Part shown: in pieces, positions 1 through 10,689 of the stretch
How the letters are laid out: every line of letters begins with the position of its first letter
Position numbering within the stretch: position 1 is the first letter of the stretch
NCBI GenBank assembly: GCA_029721435.1
Contig: CM056583.1
Location: 91,176,620-91,240,619 of the forward strand
DNA length: 64,000 bases
Source of the DNA: Gymnothorax reevesii
Lineage: Eukaryota; Chordata; Actinopteri; Anguilliformes; Muraenidae
Direction of reading: 5' to 3'
Program-made: the position numbers and the translations under genes
Notes under the pieces: model-generated
Databases searched by the model: none
Told to the model about the DNA's origin: nothing
What the model saw: only the letters and a program-made list of their open reading frames with translations

Positions 1-56
1 ATCAGAAGGTTGATTTATATAGCTGAGGCAATGCATAGAGAAACACTCCCCTCCTC

Positions 57-98
57 CCTCTCTCTCTCTCTCTCTCTCTCTCGCTCCCTCGCTCTCAG
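57..98. repeat. (CT)n microsatellite
   Basis: Near-perfect CT dinucleotide run that degrades at its right end into CTCGCTCCCTCGCTCTC. Confidence 0.9.
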
Positions 99-480
99 TG
101 CTGTAGGGAAGGGGAGTAAGATCTCTCAGCCTGCTGTCTTTATTGAAGTGATAGAGGCAAGGCAGCCATAACAAAGACAGACTGGCCTGAGGAGGCGAGA
201 GGAGGCGGGCCTCAGACAGGCATCAGAGGATTTGGTTCTGGCCCACGGAGCAGCTTAACGGCGCAAACGCCTTCATGTCCCCCACAAGCTCCTCTTCAAC
301 CGCAACTCCGGGAGAACAGAGTGAGCCTCGGCGCTCCCTCTGTACCCAAGTTCTGACAAATAAATCATTCACAATTATTAATCAAAAAGTCAGTGTTGGT
401 CTGACTTAAGGCAGTAACAAAATGAAAGCTACAAATAGACGACAATAAGAACAATAAGGACAATAAGAACTGGTCTCAAA
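99..480. other. Unique-looking non-coding DNA
   Basis: No open frame, inverted repeat or recognisable transposon is seen here. The GC-rich part (about 180-345) passes into an AT-rich part with ATTATTAAT-type homeodomain-like cores near 375-385. It could be a conserved non-coding element, but I cannot align it. Confidence 0.25.
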
Positions 481-1545
481 GAACCATGTTAGTATACGTT
501 TATGTTACCGAACAGGAAGTGGATCAGATCATCACCATATTGTGTCCTGGGTTTGGGAAGTACAGAATCAACAGTCCGGGGTGTTGTATCAAAAATAAGC
601 AGGAGGGAAACAGAAGATGTCCCTGTGCCATGCAGGAGAAGGAACTCTCTGGAGACTGCATTCAGGACATCAGCCATGCAGCACAGCCAAGCCACAAATA
701 CACAACCATTTGGATTGTTCAGTTACACAAGATAATCACAACATACGAATGCCTATATTGCAAAACAAAGGTTAATTTTGCAATGAAACCAAAAGCAGTA
801 TAATTAACCTTTTACTACAATGAAAGAACTGAAACCACCGTCCACATAACGCTCCCTAACCTCACCTCTGAGTAATGATGGGGCACTTTTTCCTGACACC
901 GCTGGAGAGAAGGTGGACAGATTGCAGGTTTTGCTCGGGGTTTCTACAGGTTTTCCATAGAGTTATACAAGTGCTTCATTCCCAAATTATTTTGGCGCAT
1001 ACCAGAAATAATCATTCATCAGCATTAATGACAGAAGAGTGAAAAGTACTGAAAGCATTCTGAATGTTCGTCGAGGGCAGGAACGGGTTCGACAGCAGAC
1101 AGGTGGCTGGTAAACAGAAGACACCGCTGCTGGACCCATGGCCTGCTGCCCTACAGGGGGCGCCAGGCACCTCCTCAGTGAGGAAGAGACATTAGAAGCT
1201 TAGAGGAGGGGTACCGGCTGTCTTGGCTGCTGTCGAGAACATTTAAATCTCAGCACCACGAGTCACGCACAAGGTGCTGCGATCACGGCGGTCTGTAGAG
1301 AAGGGCATCGCATCAGGCTTGAACTGGGGACATGCTGCAGAAATACTGATACTGATCCAGCAGCGTTCACATGGACCGCAGATGATGACACACTGGATGT
1401 CCCAATAGAGGAACAGATCACAACATAAAAATTGGCACATGACACGTCACTGTTATAATCTGACTGAATTAAGCGGATAAATTAATGCATTGTTTCCTAG
1501 TTATTTCATCTGTAGGTGGAGTCCGAGGGGCATTTAACTGCGGTT
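481..1545. other. No gene seen
   Basis: Only short open frames occur (the longest about 105 codons at 486-803). They overlap each other in several frames and match no family I know, so I treat them as chance. There is no clear repeat structure. Confidence 0.5.
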
Positions 1546-1549
1546 TACA

Positions 1550-1660
1550 TGTAAACTGATTGTAAAATTACAGTTAAAATAACTGGCAAAAAAGGTGCCA
1601 GTTAAATGAACCGGCAAACAATGTGCCAGTTTATGGGGGTAAGGATTAACAGTGTATCCA
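1550..1660. repeat. Imperfect palindromic repeat with ACTGGCA/TGCCAGT motifs
   Basis: ACTGGCAAAAAAGGTGCCAGT at 1581-1601 is a near-perfect hairpin. It is followed by CCGGCAAACAATGTGCCAGT, which repeats the pattern. It resembles the short palindromic TGCCAGT/TTACAGT repeats dispersed in fish genomes. The rest of 1661-2229 shows no feature. Confidence 0.45.
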
Positions 1661-2229
1661 TACCAAAAGCAGCACTTATTATTCAAGCAAATACTGATTT
1701 CACTTTTGATTAAATTCAAAAGAATTTTGCAGTTTCGTTGGCACTACACATCATGTTCACACAAAATGCAATTTTTCTTTTCCAATCTGTGTTGGAAATA
1801 GTCTTATCATACAATCACCAAGCAACATCACCAAAGCAATGCACTCAGTATTGTGGAAAAGCATTTTCAGAGCCAAGTGCTAAAAGAACATAAGTCACAT
1901 TTTCACGCGCCGTATAGGAAAACATCTTTCACAGCTACCAAAGTCCACTGCCTAAATTTTCATAAAACAGATGTTTAGTGACATAAGTACTTTTAGCACT
2001 GGGGTTTGCATTCGCCCCTCCCTGAGTGCAGGTGTGCATTCGCAGCCATTGAACAGTGCTGGACTGTGAACAATGTTATTTCATGAGTGGAGTGCGAACA
2101 CCATACCTGAAATCAATGGGTGGAGCACGTTAAAGTATGACGCCTGATCATGAAAAAAAGTTGAAATTTAAATTCAAAATAATGGACTTCCTTTTGGGTT
2201 CGGGTCATGGCGCTTTGTAACTTTTTTTA

Positions 2230-3020
2230 AGTCTTGGTATGTTTTATGACTCCACCAAATTCTGTTCATCAAGGTGAACTGAACTGTTTTGTTGAAATTT
2301 TCTGGGGGGCACTATGGGACCATTTTGACACGCCTGTGTGGAAAACCTATACCATATTAACAGTAATACCAGGCTCCAAGAGTGTGTGGATTTTTGTAAG
2401 TTTTCAAGCATGTTAAGACCCTCAAAAGGGCCATTCTTTTCAAAAATTTATTCGAGGGCGCTATAGAGCCACTGTGCCGCATTACGTGCCGATTGGCATA
2501 TGAAATTGAAGAACATAAGACAATTACAATTTGCGCAAATTACAAGTTTTGGAGTATCCTAAGGCCTTCAAACATGTGTTCGTAAAATTTGGAAAAAAGG
2601 CAGGAAATGGCTCATAGCTCACTTCCTGTTTGGCCAAAAAATGTCAAAAAAGTTCTTGCATGACAAATCCAATGATCACACCAAATTTCATGAACATTCA
2701 AGCATTTTTATCTTAACATGGCCGTGGCTAGAAGGCGCTGTGGAGCCATCTGACCACAACGATGTGATATCAGCATACATTTATACCTGGGATAAAACTT
2801 TAAACAAGCTTGTAAAGTTTCGGGCAAGTATCACAAGGTACGTGCGAGTGAAACCAACTTCCTGTGTTGTGGCGGAATATCGAAATTTGCCGCAATGGTA
2901 CAAATACATCATTCGATGAATCCAAAAAAGCTTTGCAAATTAACATCATCAAGGTCTTTAGATGATACAGGCCAAATTTTAAAGGGGTCCTTATGTGCTA
3001 TTTTTCTAAGTTTATATTTT
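2230..3020. repeat. Degenerate dispersed repeat with repeated GGCGCTATGGAGCC-type motif
   Basis: Related blocks recur at about 2309 (GGCACTATGGGACCATTTTG), 2457 (GGCGCTATAGAGCCACTGTG) and 2734 (GGCGCTGTGGAGCCATCTG). Each sits in similar text about the 'aagttttcaagcatgttaag' and 'gccttcaaacatg' type. This looks like decayed units of one interspersed family. No coding capacity is seen; the 92-codon frame at 2641-2919 runs through the repeat and is not taken as a gene. Confidence 0.5.
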
Positions 3021-3323
3021 GGTCTTTGACTCCCCTAGAGTACTCCTGATCGTGCAAAGTAAAAAAAAGGTACTTATTTAGCTCATACTGCCATCCTCAA
3101 AAAACCCCATTTGTAGTCCATATTAATCTCTGCCTGAAATGCCTCATTGGGGTGGCTCTTCCGCTATGGCCCCCACTCCCCGTGTGCCCACTTTCTTCTG
3201 ACTGGCCAGCTCTGTGGAGGGCGGATCTAGGCGGGACGAGGCAGCAGAACGCAGTTTTCCTGGTCCAGCGAAAAGAGTGAAACTGACGGGAAACGATAGG
3301 CATATTCTGCAATCTAACGCAGT
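3021..3323. other. No gene seen
   Basis: Moderate-GC DNA with no recognised domain. The 76-codon minus-strand frame at 3097-3327 has no family resemblance. Confidence 0.4.
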
Positions 3324-3614
3324 ACATCCCTGCTGTACATCAAGCTATAGAGACCAGCTAACAACACAACTCAGACCATCTTAAACCAGCTTAGAATTGT
3401 TGCTGCTAGAATTGTTGCTGTGTTCCTAGCTGGTCATAGCTGGTGTAGCTGGTCTCTATAGCTTGATGAAGGTGGTCAAAGCTGGTTCAGCTGGTATTTT
3501 CAGCTGGAGTCAGCTGGTGAAGGGCTGGCTGACCAGCTAAAACTGTCAAAAACACAGCTTAAACCAACCTGATTAGCCTAAACTGGTCAAAGCTGGAATT
3601 TTCAGCAGGGATGT
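3324..3614. mobile_element. Palindromic MITE with 12-bp perfect terminal inverted repeats
   Basis: The left end ACATCCCTGCTG (3324-3335) and right end CAGCAGGGATGT (3603-3614) are exact reverse complements. The interior is rich in AGCTGGT/ACCAGCT. A second inverted pair, CTATAGAGACCAGCT at about 3346 and AGCTGGTCTCTATAG at about 3449, folds the left half into a hairpin. There is no open frame, so this is a non-autonomous DNA element. I do not assign a superfamily. The outer ACAT/ATGT bases may be part of the repeat or a palindromic target. Confidence 0.75.
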
Positions 3615-4814
3615 GTATAGATCTAATGAAATTAACTTGTTCTAATAATACATCAGCAAAAGTGGAGGGCGCAGTGCAAAAGTCTGGGAGCTCAAGCACG
3701 AATTTGCTATCGGCTACAGTTTACTACGGCAACAGTGGTGAATACAGCGGTTTTTCTACTCTGTAGCTAGGATGCCGGGTAAGCTAGAATCCACCCCAGA
3801 TAGACACATTTGTAGAACGGGTCGACATGCCCAAGTATAGACCGGATACCATGGAAATCCGGTGGGTCTGAGTTTAGAGGGAAACATGGACAGTGAGGAG
3901 CAGCTAAAAGTGGACCAATAGCTTGTGGACTGCTTCGGTGTGTGTTAGGACCTGCTGGTTCGTGTGCATAGCTGTGGTGTTGTGAGCGTGGAGAAACGAA
4001 CAGCTACTGCACTGGTATATGACGGAGGGGCGAAAGCTCAAAGCTAAATAGTCTTTTCGGAAATTGCCCGTGGTAATGGTTTACTTAATGCTTCGGAATG
4101 ACCAGCGTTTCTTTGCAGAGAATGGGCGCGTTATGGATAGTGCACCTTAGCTGAATAGAGCTCCGGTTATGTGATGAGCATAATACAGGTTTTACAGACC
4201 GTAAGTTCCGTCTGCGTGAACCATAACTTATGTGGAGCTAGCGAATCGATCACTTTTACAGGAAAGAATTTAATATTCAATCGATGACAATGCAAAGAAA
4301 TCGATTGTTTTCCCGGACACGTTATAGCCTGTGCGCTTCCCTATTACTTTCACGGGCAGTATCAGAGAGCTTGCCCAGACATTGGAAATGTATCAGGCTG
4401 ACCCCGTCATGGATAAGTAAAGCGATCGTTTCAGAAACACCAAAAAACGCACCCCAAGCTCTGCAAAATCTACGTCTAGTCTAACTGCAGCCCAACTCGG
4501 CAGACACATGCAGCACCTCTCTGTTTAGCTTCAACTGTAGTGGCTGCAGTCAGGCAACGTTATGATGAAACTGTCATATTGATGCTTACCGAAGTGACAC
4601 AAGCATACCGATCAGAATTGCTGCATAGAAGTTAACCAGAAGCATTTTTAATTTGCAGAGCATGCAAACTAACATGCAGTAGCTGATAAGCGGTCATGAC
4701 TTTGAATGTAATCTGTCGCGCTAAAAATTCATTTCGCTTCCGGTGTGAAAGCTGCTTAACGTGCCCATAAGGCCTGTATTTATGAATTAACTATATTTAC
4801 TTGGTTGATGTAGT
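3615..4814. other. Unclassified, no gene seen
   Basis: Moderately GC-rich DNA without a supported reading frame; the 66-codon frame at 4284-4484 is unrecognised. Several ATCGAT palindromes cluster at 4246-4302. It may be old transposon, but I see no termini. Confidence 0.3.
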
Positions 4815-5439
4815 CAGTGGTGATGCTCTTCCACTGCATGGTACCGGCTCTCCTTGGCTCTTCTCAGGTTTGGAACCAGGTACTTGTTTTCAGTGCAGCA
4901 CAGTATCCAGTCCATTCTAGTTGGGATCAACCACGGAAAATGCTAAACGTCATCTTCTATGCCGCACAAAACAGGAGATAGCCTCATGAGAGACAAACGC
5001 AGCAACAAAAGAGAATGTCGAATTGCTGGTGTTTTTAGTCCTTGGTGATTACATTAGGTAGCTATTTATCTGGCCACTCATCCATTTTGACTGAACTGTT
5101 TTTGTGCCGAAAGCAGTCATGTCATGTGTTTCCAGCTGGTCCCAAACTCGCTTGTATTTGATTGTTTACTGTTGGCGAGTTGCCCACACATCTAGGTGAT
5201 TGTCAGTCCTTTCATCAGGTAGATTATGATAATATAATCGTCTTGCCTGAGAGCTGCTATCTTGTTATGAGACCCTGATAATGATTATTTTGAGTTAAAC
5301 TGGCTTTCAAGAAAGCTAGCAGGCTTGTTACTTTGGATATTCATTTACCTACTTGATTCACCTCTTAATGTTTATACTGTGTTGCTGTGAAAATCATCCT
5401 TTTTCCAGCATTATGTTGATTATGTTATGAATTACACAC

Positions 5440-5692
5440 TTCAGATACTCAGTGACTCAATGGTATTTAAATTTAAGTCAAGCCTGCTCTTGAAAATTCC
5501 CAAGGATTCTGCCTCAGCAATATGGTCAGGCAAGCTATTTCACATAAAAATTACTCTTTGGTTGAAAAAATATTTCCTAAAATGAGTGCTAATTTTACCC
5601 TTGGTGAACTTCCTTTGTGACCCCGAGTTCTACTGACAAATCTTGGCCGAAGGAATCCTACATAATTCACTTTGTTGATCCCTTTAACATAT
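5440..5692 (-). pseudogene. CR1-like LINE, ORF2 C-terminal fragment
   Basis: Read on the minus strand, the DNA encodes the tail of a CR1-type non-LTR retrotransposon polyprotein. It starts with FKYVKGINKVNY, then has KGKISTHFRKYFFNQRV and NSLPDHIAEAESLG, and needs a frame change and reads through at least one stop. It is the natural continuation of the reverse-transcriptase fragment at 6724-7383: rejoining across 5697-6719 restores a DLIEVFKYVKG-type junction. It is inactive. The short tail to 5440 is poorly conserved. Clade assignment (CR1/Rex1 group) rests on motif recollection. Confidence 0.75.
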
Positions 5693-5696
5693 TTAA

Positions 5697-6719
5697 AGGA
5701 GGAGTCAGCACCTAGGCAAAATATATTTCAGCGGAGAGTAGAATTCTTGAAGTGTCTAAAACGCATAGTTTTATCAATTTTAATTTGGTAATGATCCAGT
5801 GCGACGCATTTTTAAACCGTAAAGTCTTCAAATCAGCGTCAATATCAAGGGGCAGACATTTTCTCTTGGGGAATCTAAGGCTGCGTTCGGAATGCACACT
5901 TGTCCACTTGCTCACTCACTCTTTATATTATTTTCAGTGTAGAACATTCACTACATTGGCCTATATAGAGGGTGAGTGTGCATTTCGAACGCATTATCCA
6001 ATCAAACGCCAGTGCCACGGTGCTTGTGCATCAAACTATTTATCAACTGAGCGACCAAGACCAATACATGACCTATAATTTGAAATGGTAATTAAATGTG
6101 AATACCCATTGCCTACATTTATATAATTGATATGACATTGTAAATCCAAAACTTTTGCTAACTTTGCAGCATTCATTTTCGCCGTCCTTGGGATTGTCTC
6201 ACAGCTGTGCAACCTTACAGCGTCCTTTAGCCGTGGTAACATTCATAATAAAGAACGGATTCCCGCAGCCACACAAACTCATTTCCGCAAATCTGTGCCT
6301 CTTAACGAGAAATTATGAAGGCATATTGATATTTTACATCGTCATTTATGCGCAGAAGACGCCTCGTAATTTTGTGGTGCAATGCATAACAGTGCTATCA
6401 AAAGTAAATTAGACTGTCGTCAATTTTTACCAATTAGCCTGAGCAACTGTGGCTAATCAGAAGATGAAAACTGTGAGAGATTATGGTTATTAAGCATTTT
6501 TAAAATTGAGGTTTCCAAAGATCAAATTCAAAATCAGAAGATTCCCCAAGTAATAATGTCTGCCCCTTTGTATTGAAGGCAAATTGAAGACTTCCTGGTT
6601 TAAAAATGCGTCGCACAGGATCATTACCGAATTAAAATGAATAAAACTATGTGTTTTAGACACTTCAAATATTCTACTTCCTGCTAAAATATACTTTGTC
6701 GAGGTGCTGTCTCCTCCTT
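5697..6719. mobile_element. TTAA-flanked non-autonomous element, long inverted ends, inserted in a LINE
   Basis: The ends are inverted copies of each other for about 180 bp (5697-5876 and 6539-6719), starting AGGAGGAGTCAGCACC and, on the other strand, AAGGAGGAGACAGCACC. Both sides are bordered by TTAA (5693-5696 and 6720-6723), consistent with a 4-bp TTAA duplication as made by piggyBac-type and some other transposases. The interrupted CR1-like LINE lies on both flanks and shows the insertion is younger than the LINE. The interior (5877-6538) has no credible gene and carries a smaller inverted element. Open frames running through the ends are shadows of the repeat. Confidence 0.75.
5882..5993. 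repeat. Small inverted element inside the TTAA element
   Basis: TGCGTTCGGAATGCACAC (5882-5899) pairs with GTGTGCATTTCGAACGCA (5976-5993) with two mismatches. About 75 bp lie between. It looks like a 112-bp MITE remnant of the fish type beginning CTGCGTTCG. Confidence 0.6.
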
Positions 6720-6723
6720 TTAA

Positions 6724-7383
6724 GACCTCAATCAGATCACCCCTCATTGTCCTTTCCCTAAGACTAAAGAGATTGAGGATTTTCAGCCTCTTCTCATAGC
6801 TTTCATCTTTTATACCAGAAATTAGCAAAGTGCCTCTTCTCTGAACTATTTCTTGAGCCACTTTATCTTTCTTAAAGTATGGTCCCCAGAACTGTATACA
6901 ATACTCCAGATGTGGTCTGACGAATGTGTTGTACAAGAGTACAAGAGAAGTATGAGCTCCTTGGATTTGTACTCAATACTTTTGGCACTGTATCCCAGCA
7001 TCCGATTGGATTTTTTAACTGCTACGGCACAATGACTAGAACCTGTGAGGGTTTGGTCAACAATCACTAAGAGATCTTTTACATGTGAAGCACATTCCAG
7101 TTTAAAACCTCCCATGAAGTAATCCTGTATAAAGTTTTTATTACTTACATGAACAAACTTACATTCCACCACATCAAATTTAATTTGTTCTGCCCACTTC
7201 TGGATTCAATCCAAATAATCCTGAATCACATTAGTGGACTCTAAACTATTTACTAAACCTCCCAATTTAGTATCATCTGCAAATTTAAGTAATTTGCTCT
7301 CAATATTCCTATCAAGGTCATTAATGTAGATGAGGAACACCAGGGGTCCCAACACCAATCCCTGAGAGACTCCACTCCCCACC
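6724..7383 (-). pseudogene. CR1-like LINE, reverse transcriptase fragment
   Basis: On the minus strand, from 7383 downward, the translation shows reverse transcriptase blocks in order. GVSQGLVLGPLVFLIYIND is the conserved LGPLLF region. FADDTKLGG follows, with the catalytic FADD codons at 7272-7283. Then come HVKDLLVIVDQTLTG, and in another frame FVRPHLEYCIQFWGPYFKKD, VQRRGTLLISGI and SYEKRLKILNLFSLRERTMR. The last blocks are typical of CR1/Rex1-type LINEs. There is one stop near 7202 and a frame change near 6930. The copy is 5' truncated and cut at its 3' side by the element at 5697-6719. Confidence 0.85.
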
Positions 7384-7680
7384 ATACCTAGTTCAGATGA
7401 GATTCCATTATGATATGTTCAGATTACGTAATGTAACGTATTGAGTGGTCTTGTCCTGTATTGCATGAATAATGATTTCTTCTGACCAATCAGAGCCCTG
7501 CAGCGCATTGATCATTGAATTTAGTATCGGCTTAGCTGTCTTGAAACCTCAGCCACAGAGGTACTAAAAAAGGTACCTGGTACCAGGCATTATTCACAAA
7601 AGAAATGTATAAAAAACCAAGTAGTAGAGTCGACTCGAATGCGATATCATGTAGTGGAAAAGTGCCAAAAGAGGGCAATT
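7384..7680. other. No gene; contains a repeat terminus
   Basis: The part at 7560-7665 belongs to the transposon-end family described under 4815-7665. The remainder is unclassified AT-rich DNA. Confidence 0.35.
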
Positions 7681-7689
7681 GCATGTTTT

Positions 7690-7884
7690 ACACTCGGCAA
7701 GGTAGAGTTGTGTAGCTCTTTTCCTTCAAGAAATTAAATCATCATTTAAAAACTTCATGTTGTGTTTACGCAGGTTACCTTTGTAAAGTATTAAAATTAG
7801 TTTGATGATTTGAAATAATTAAGTGTGATAAATATTGAAAAATAAAAGAAATCTGGTTGGGGGCAAATACTTTTTCAAAGCACT
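7690..7884. mobile_element. 3' terminal fragment of a fish DNA transposon, Tc1/mariner-like
   Basis: AT-rich text ending in GGGGGCAAATACTTTTTCAA then AGCACTGTG matches, from memory, the terminal consensus of a widespread fish transposon family whose ends read '...caaatactttttcacaccactgt'. No transposase is present and the partner end was not found. The class is uncertain. Confidence 0.5.
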
Positions 7885-8097
7885 GTGTTTTTATTTACCA
7901 CACTGCCGTCTTTTCTGTACCTAAGTACTGTTGTGGTGTTCACTGTAATCCATGTGAATAAGGCTCATCAGTGCACAGCTCAGTACTTGTACTCTCAGTG
8001 GAAGATGAATTACTCAGCTTTTGGTTTCATTGTTGAACTTATCAAGATTTACAGTGAAGGGGCTGGAGTGTCTTGATGATACTGCGAAGCTGCAACA

Positions 8098-8332
8098 CAT
8101 TCTCATCCCGACTCGTCATATAGTGATGCCACCTGACCAAGTGTTGATATGTAACAAAAAATGGGCTTTTGTTGACCTTATTTGACGCTTAGAGTAAGGG
8201 TTCAGGTTTTAGGTTAGGGGTTAGGCTTTGTTTTAAACTGGTGTCAAACAAGGGCACTAAAAGTCTCCTTTTGTGTTGTATATCAGCGCTTGGTCAGGTA
8301 GCGTCACTATATGACACGTCCGGATGAGACTG
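8098..8332. mobile_element. MITE with about 50-bp terminal inverted repeats
   Basis: The left end (8099-8150) and the reverse complement of the right end (8281-8331) match over about 50 bp with a handful of mismatches. Both contain GTCATATAGTGA and CCTGACCAAG. The core is a TTAGG-rich stretch (GGTTTTAGGTTAGGGGTTAG). At 235 bp with no reading frame it is a non-autonomous element. Target duplication is not clear. Confidence 0.75.
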
Positions 8333-9289
8333 GGCTTGAAACTGAGAAACCACAATCCACAGTTGAGGATGTGAAGTGTACATTCTGGACAGACTTCTCT
8401 GTTCCACCCAACTTCAGCCAAAGTGCTGGAACTTGCCTTATTGTCATGGAGATGTGAAGTGCTCCTGGTTGCTCAGTTGCCATGTGTAACAGAGGCGAGC
8501 TCCAGGGATACAGGCCTACACTGAAGGCTAGACCCTGTAGAGCTGTGAGTAGCAGATATGCTTTAGACGTATCTCAAACTGGAGGATGGGCAAAGAATAG
8601 TGCACAATTCGACAAAACTGAGCACAAATACAATATAAGAGAACCTGGCAGCCACTAAGTTTTCAGAAACCTGTCATTTTGTCCACACAAAATTTTGCTG
8701 AGTAAAAAAAAGGCCATGTCTTGAGGGAAGGATGCATTTGAAAAACTAAGCCAACACACGTCAAGCACTTCACAGCAACTGCATGAAATGGACACCTGCT
8801 GCACACCGTCAAAACAAATGCTGGATTTACTTTACAATGTTCAGTCATGTTACCAGGCAGATGTGTTGACTAATGTCTGAATAACTACAAGAATTGAAGC
8901 CAAAAACAAAAATTATATAATTTTGAATTAACACATTTATATGGAACCAGTAGTTGTGACATAGTTAAATCAATCCAAGATTTCATTTTAAGCATCCAGC
9001 CTTGATTTTAAGACCATAATACACCTGAAATATATTTTTTAATGCTGATTTAGTCACATATAATTCTTACCTGGGAGCAAAACTTGTAGGTATTGCTAAA
9101 TTTATTTGAGCCCTTGAACATGCTTTGCCAACTATCACTTTGTCTGCGGAGGCAATTTTTTTGTATTCCCTGTTGAGGAAAAATTAGATGTCATTCTTCA
9201 AATGGGTGTTATATTGTCAATCTGTAGAGAACGGACATGATTTCTAGTGGAACCCCAGTTGCCTCTTAAAGGTAACTTTTTCTCTTATT
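8333..9289. other. No gene seen
   Basis: AT-rich unique-looking DNA. The short frames (for example 8663-8848 minus, 61 codons) are unremarkable. Confidence 0.4.
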
Positions 9290-9935
9290 AATGTAAAAAT
9301 GAGCCAGGCGCTATCGAGCTGCCAGTGGGGATTAATAATCATCGCCTCGGATGATTGCTCAGAACATCTCAGATTAGAGGAGATCTTCCCTTCTCACCTC
9401 GCTGACGACAAAGCCAGCTTCAGTTAACCCGTCATCTCAAGCCTTAGCATTTGATTTCTTGCAAAAAAAGTTCACCAGTGAGACACATTCCGCTTTAAGG
9501 AGAGAAGGATAAAAAAGGACTTATTGTTTTTATATGAGATATATTCCCCTGGTGTTCTGGTCAATAATGACTTGATATAGCGGCGCCTGGCTTGCTATTT
9601 GCTCTGTTTTCACCGTGTTTTCTCTGCCAGTGATTGAGCGGCGCTATTTTCACGCGCAGAGAAAGGTGGTTAAAACCGCGAGGTTAATGTCTGTTTGATC
9701 AAAGTTTATGTGAAATTTCCCGGGAGCGCCTTGGGAGCTGCTGTTGATGAACTGTAATAAAAAAATAGTCATTTTGACGACGCAGCCCTTGGTACGGCGG
9801 CGGGGGATTTTGGTTAGAGTCTGTTTGCTGGGAAGAGGAGCCACGCGTACCAAAGATAAGTGAGCCGCGAAGAGGGGCGGGGAGAGGGGGAGGAGCCTAG
9901 CGTCCTCACCGGGCTCTCGACTGCAACTCACTGAA
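9290..9935. promoter_or_regulatory. Candidate conserved non-coding block
   Basis: A sharp change from AT-rich flanks to mixed-composition DNA with CpGs kept, no transposon signature and no tandem repetition. AT-rich homeodomain-like cores (GATTAATAATCAT near 9330), TGATTGAGCGG near 9633, and a TGTTTGATCAAAGTTTATG stretch near 9690 containing a TCF/LEF-like ATCAAAG core are visible. The 93-codon minus frame at 9650-9931 has no family resemblance. This is the look of a vertebrate developmental enhancer, but the call is inference from composition and motifs. Confidence 0.35.
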
Positions 9936-10640
9936 CTGCTTTATATTGAAGCATATATTCTCAGCCATTCCCAACTGCCTTAACAGAGCTTTGAGGGGAA
10001 GTAATGCTATAATAGTCTCACTTTTAAATACTGTATGTTACATGGATGTTCTCATGAAGCACTAATTTGATGCAGGGATAGGTATGTTCAATAGGAGGGA
10101 TTTATCATTTAAAAGAATTATACAGCAAAGCTGCATTATGAAATCTCAATAAAGTACTTAACTGTTGAAATTTCAAAGTTATATTTCATAGTCTATAAAA
10201 CTGTGAGCCAACCATAATGCGTTACCGTTCCTAAACTGACTCTGCGCCCCTGTCCCAAGAGATTCAAGAATTTCCAAATTAGGCCAAAGATTCTTCACAT
10301 CCTCTGTTCTAGAGCAGGTGTACTTTCTCCAGAAAGCGCTGCTGTGGGTGCCGGCTCTCAGTAGGCCCATGCAGTTACACACCTGATTGTTCTAAGCAAC
10401 CCCGACAGTTTCTGCCAAAGACCTTGATTAGCAAAGACAGGTGTGAAACTGCATGTTTGGAATGAAAGCCTGCAGCCACACTGGCTCATTCTCATTTGTC
10501 TATTCTAGAGTACCACACTGACAAAAAAATAACATTATAAATGAAAAAAAAAAAATATTGTAAACTTGTTTTTAGAATAGTCATATCTACATTAATAAAA
10601 TAATTTAAAAAATTTATGACATGGAATTAGAAAAGTTTTT
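9936..10640. other. No gene seen; AT-rich
   Basis: AT-rich DNA with a poly-A patch at about 10542-10555 and no supported coding region. Confidence 0.4.
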
Positions 10641-10689
10641 ATTTCTAATGCGCAACGTACATTACATTTATTACTATATAGGTGTTAAC

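Larger units (their letters stand above)
4815..7665. mobile_element. Possible composite hAT-like element bracketed by related ends
   Basis: Plus-strand text at about 4826-4895 (GCTCTTCCACTGCATGGTAC, then CCAGGTAC) reappears reverse-complemented at about 7577-7665 (GGTACCTGGTACC ... GTAGTGGAAAAG). These look like the two termini of one fish DNA-transposon family whose ends read CTTTTCCACTGCATGGTACC. If they belong to one copy, the LINE between them inserted later. The 2.8-kb spacing makes two separate copies equally possible. No target-site duplication was identified. Confidence 0.35.

Noticed and set aside
5752..6078. 108-codon plus-strand frame at the left end of the TTAA element
   Set aside because: Its first part is the inverted copy of a translation at 6535-6720, so it is terminal-repeat sequence rather than a gene.
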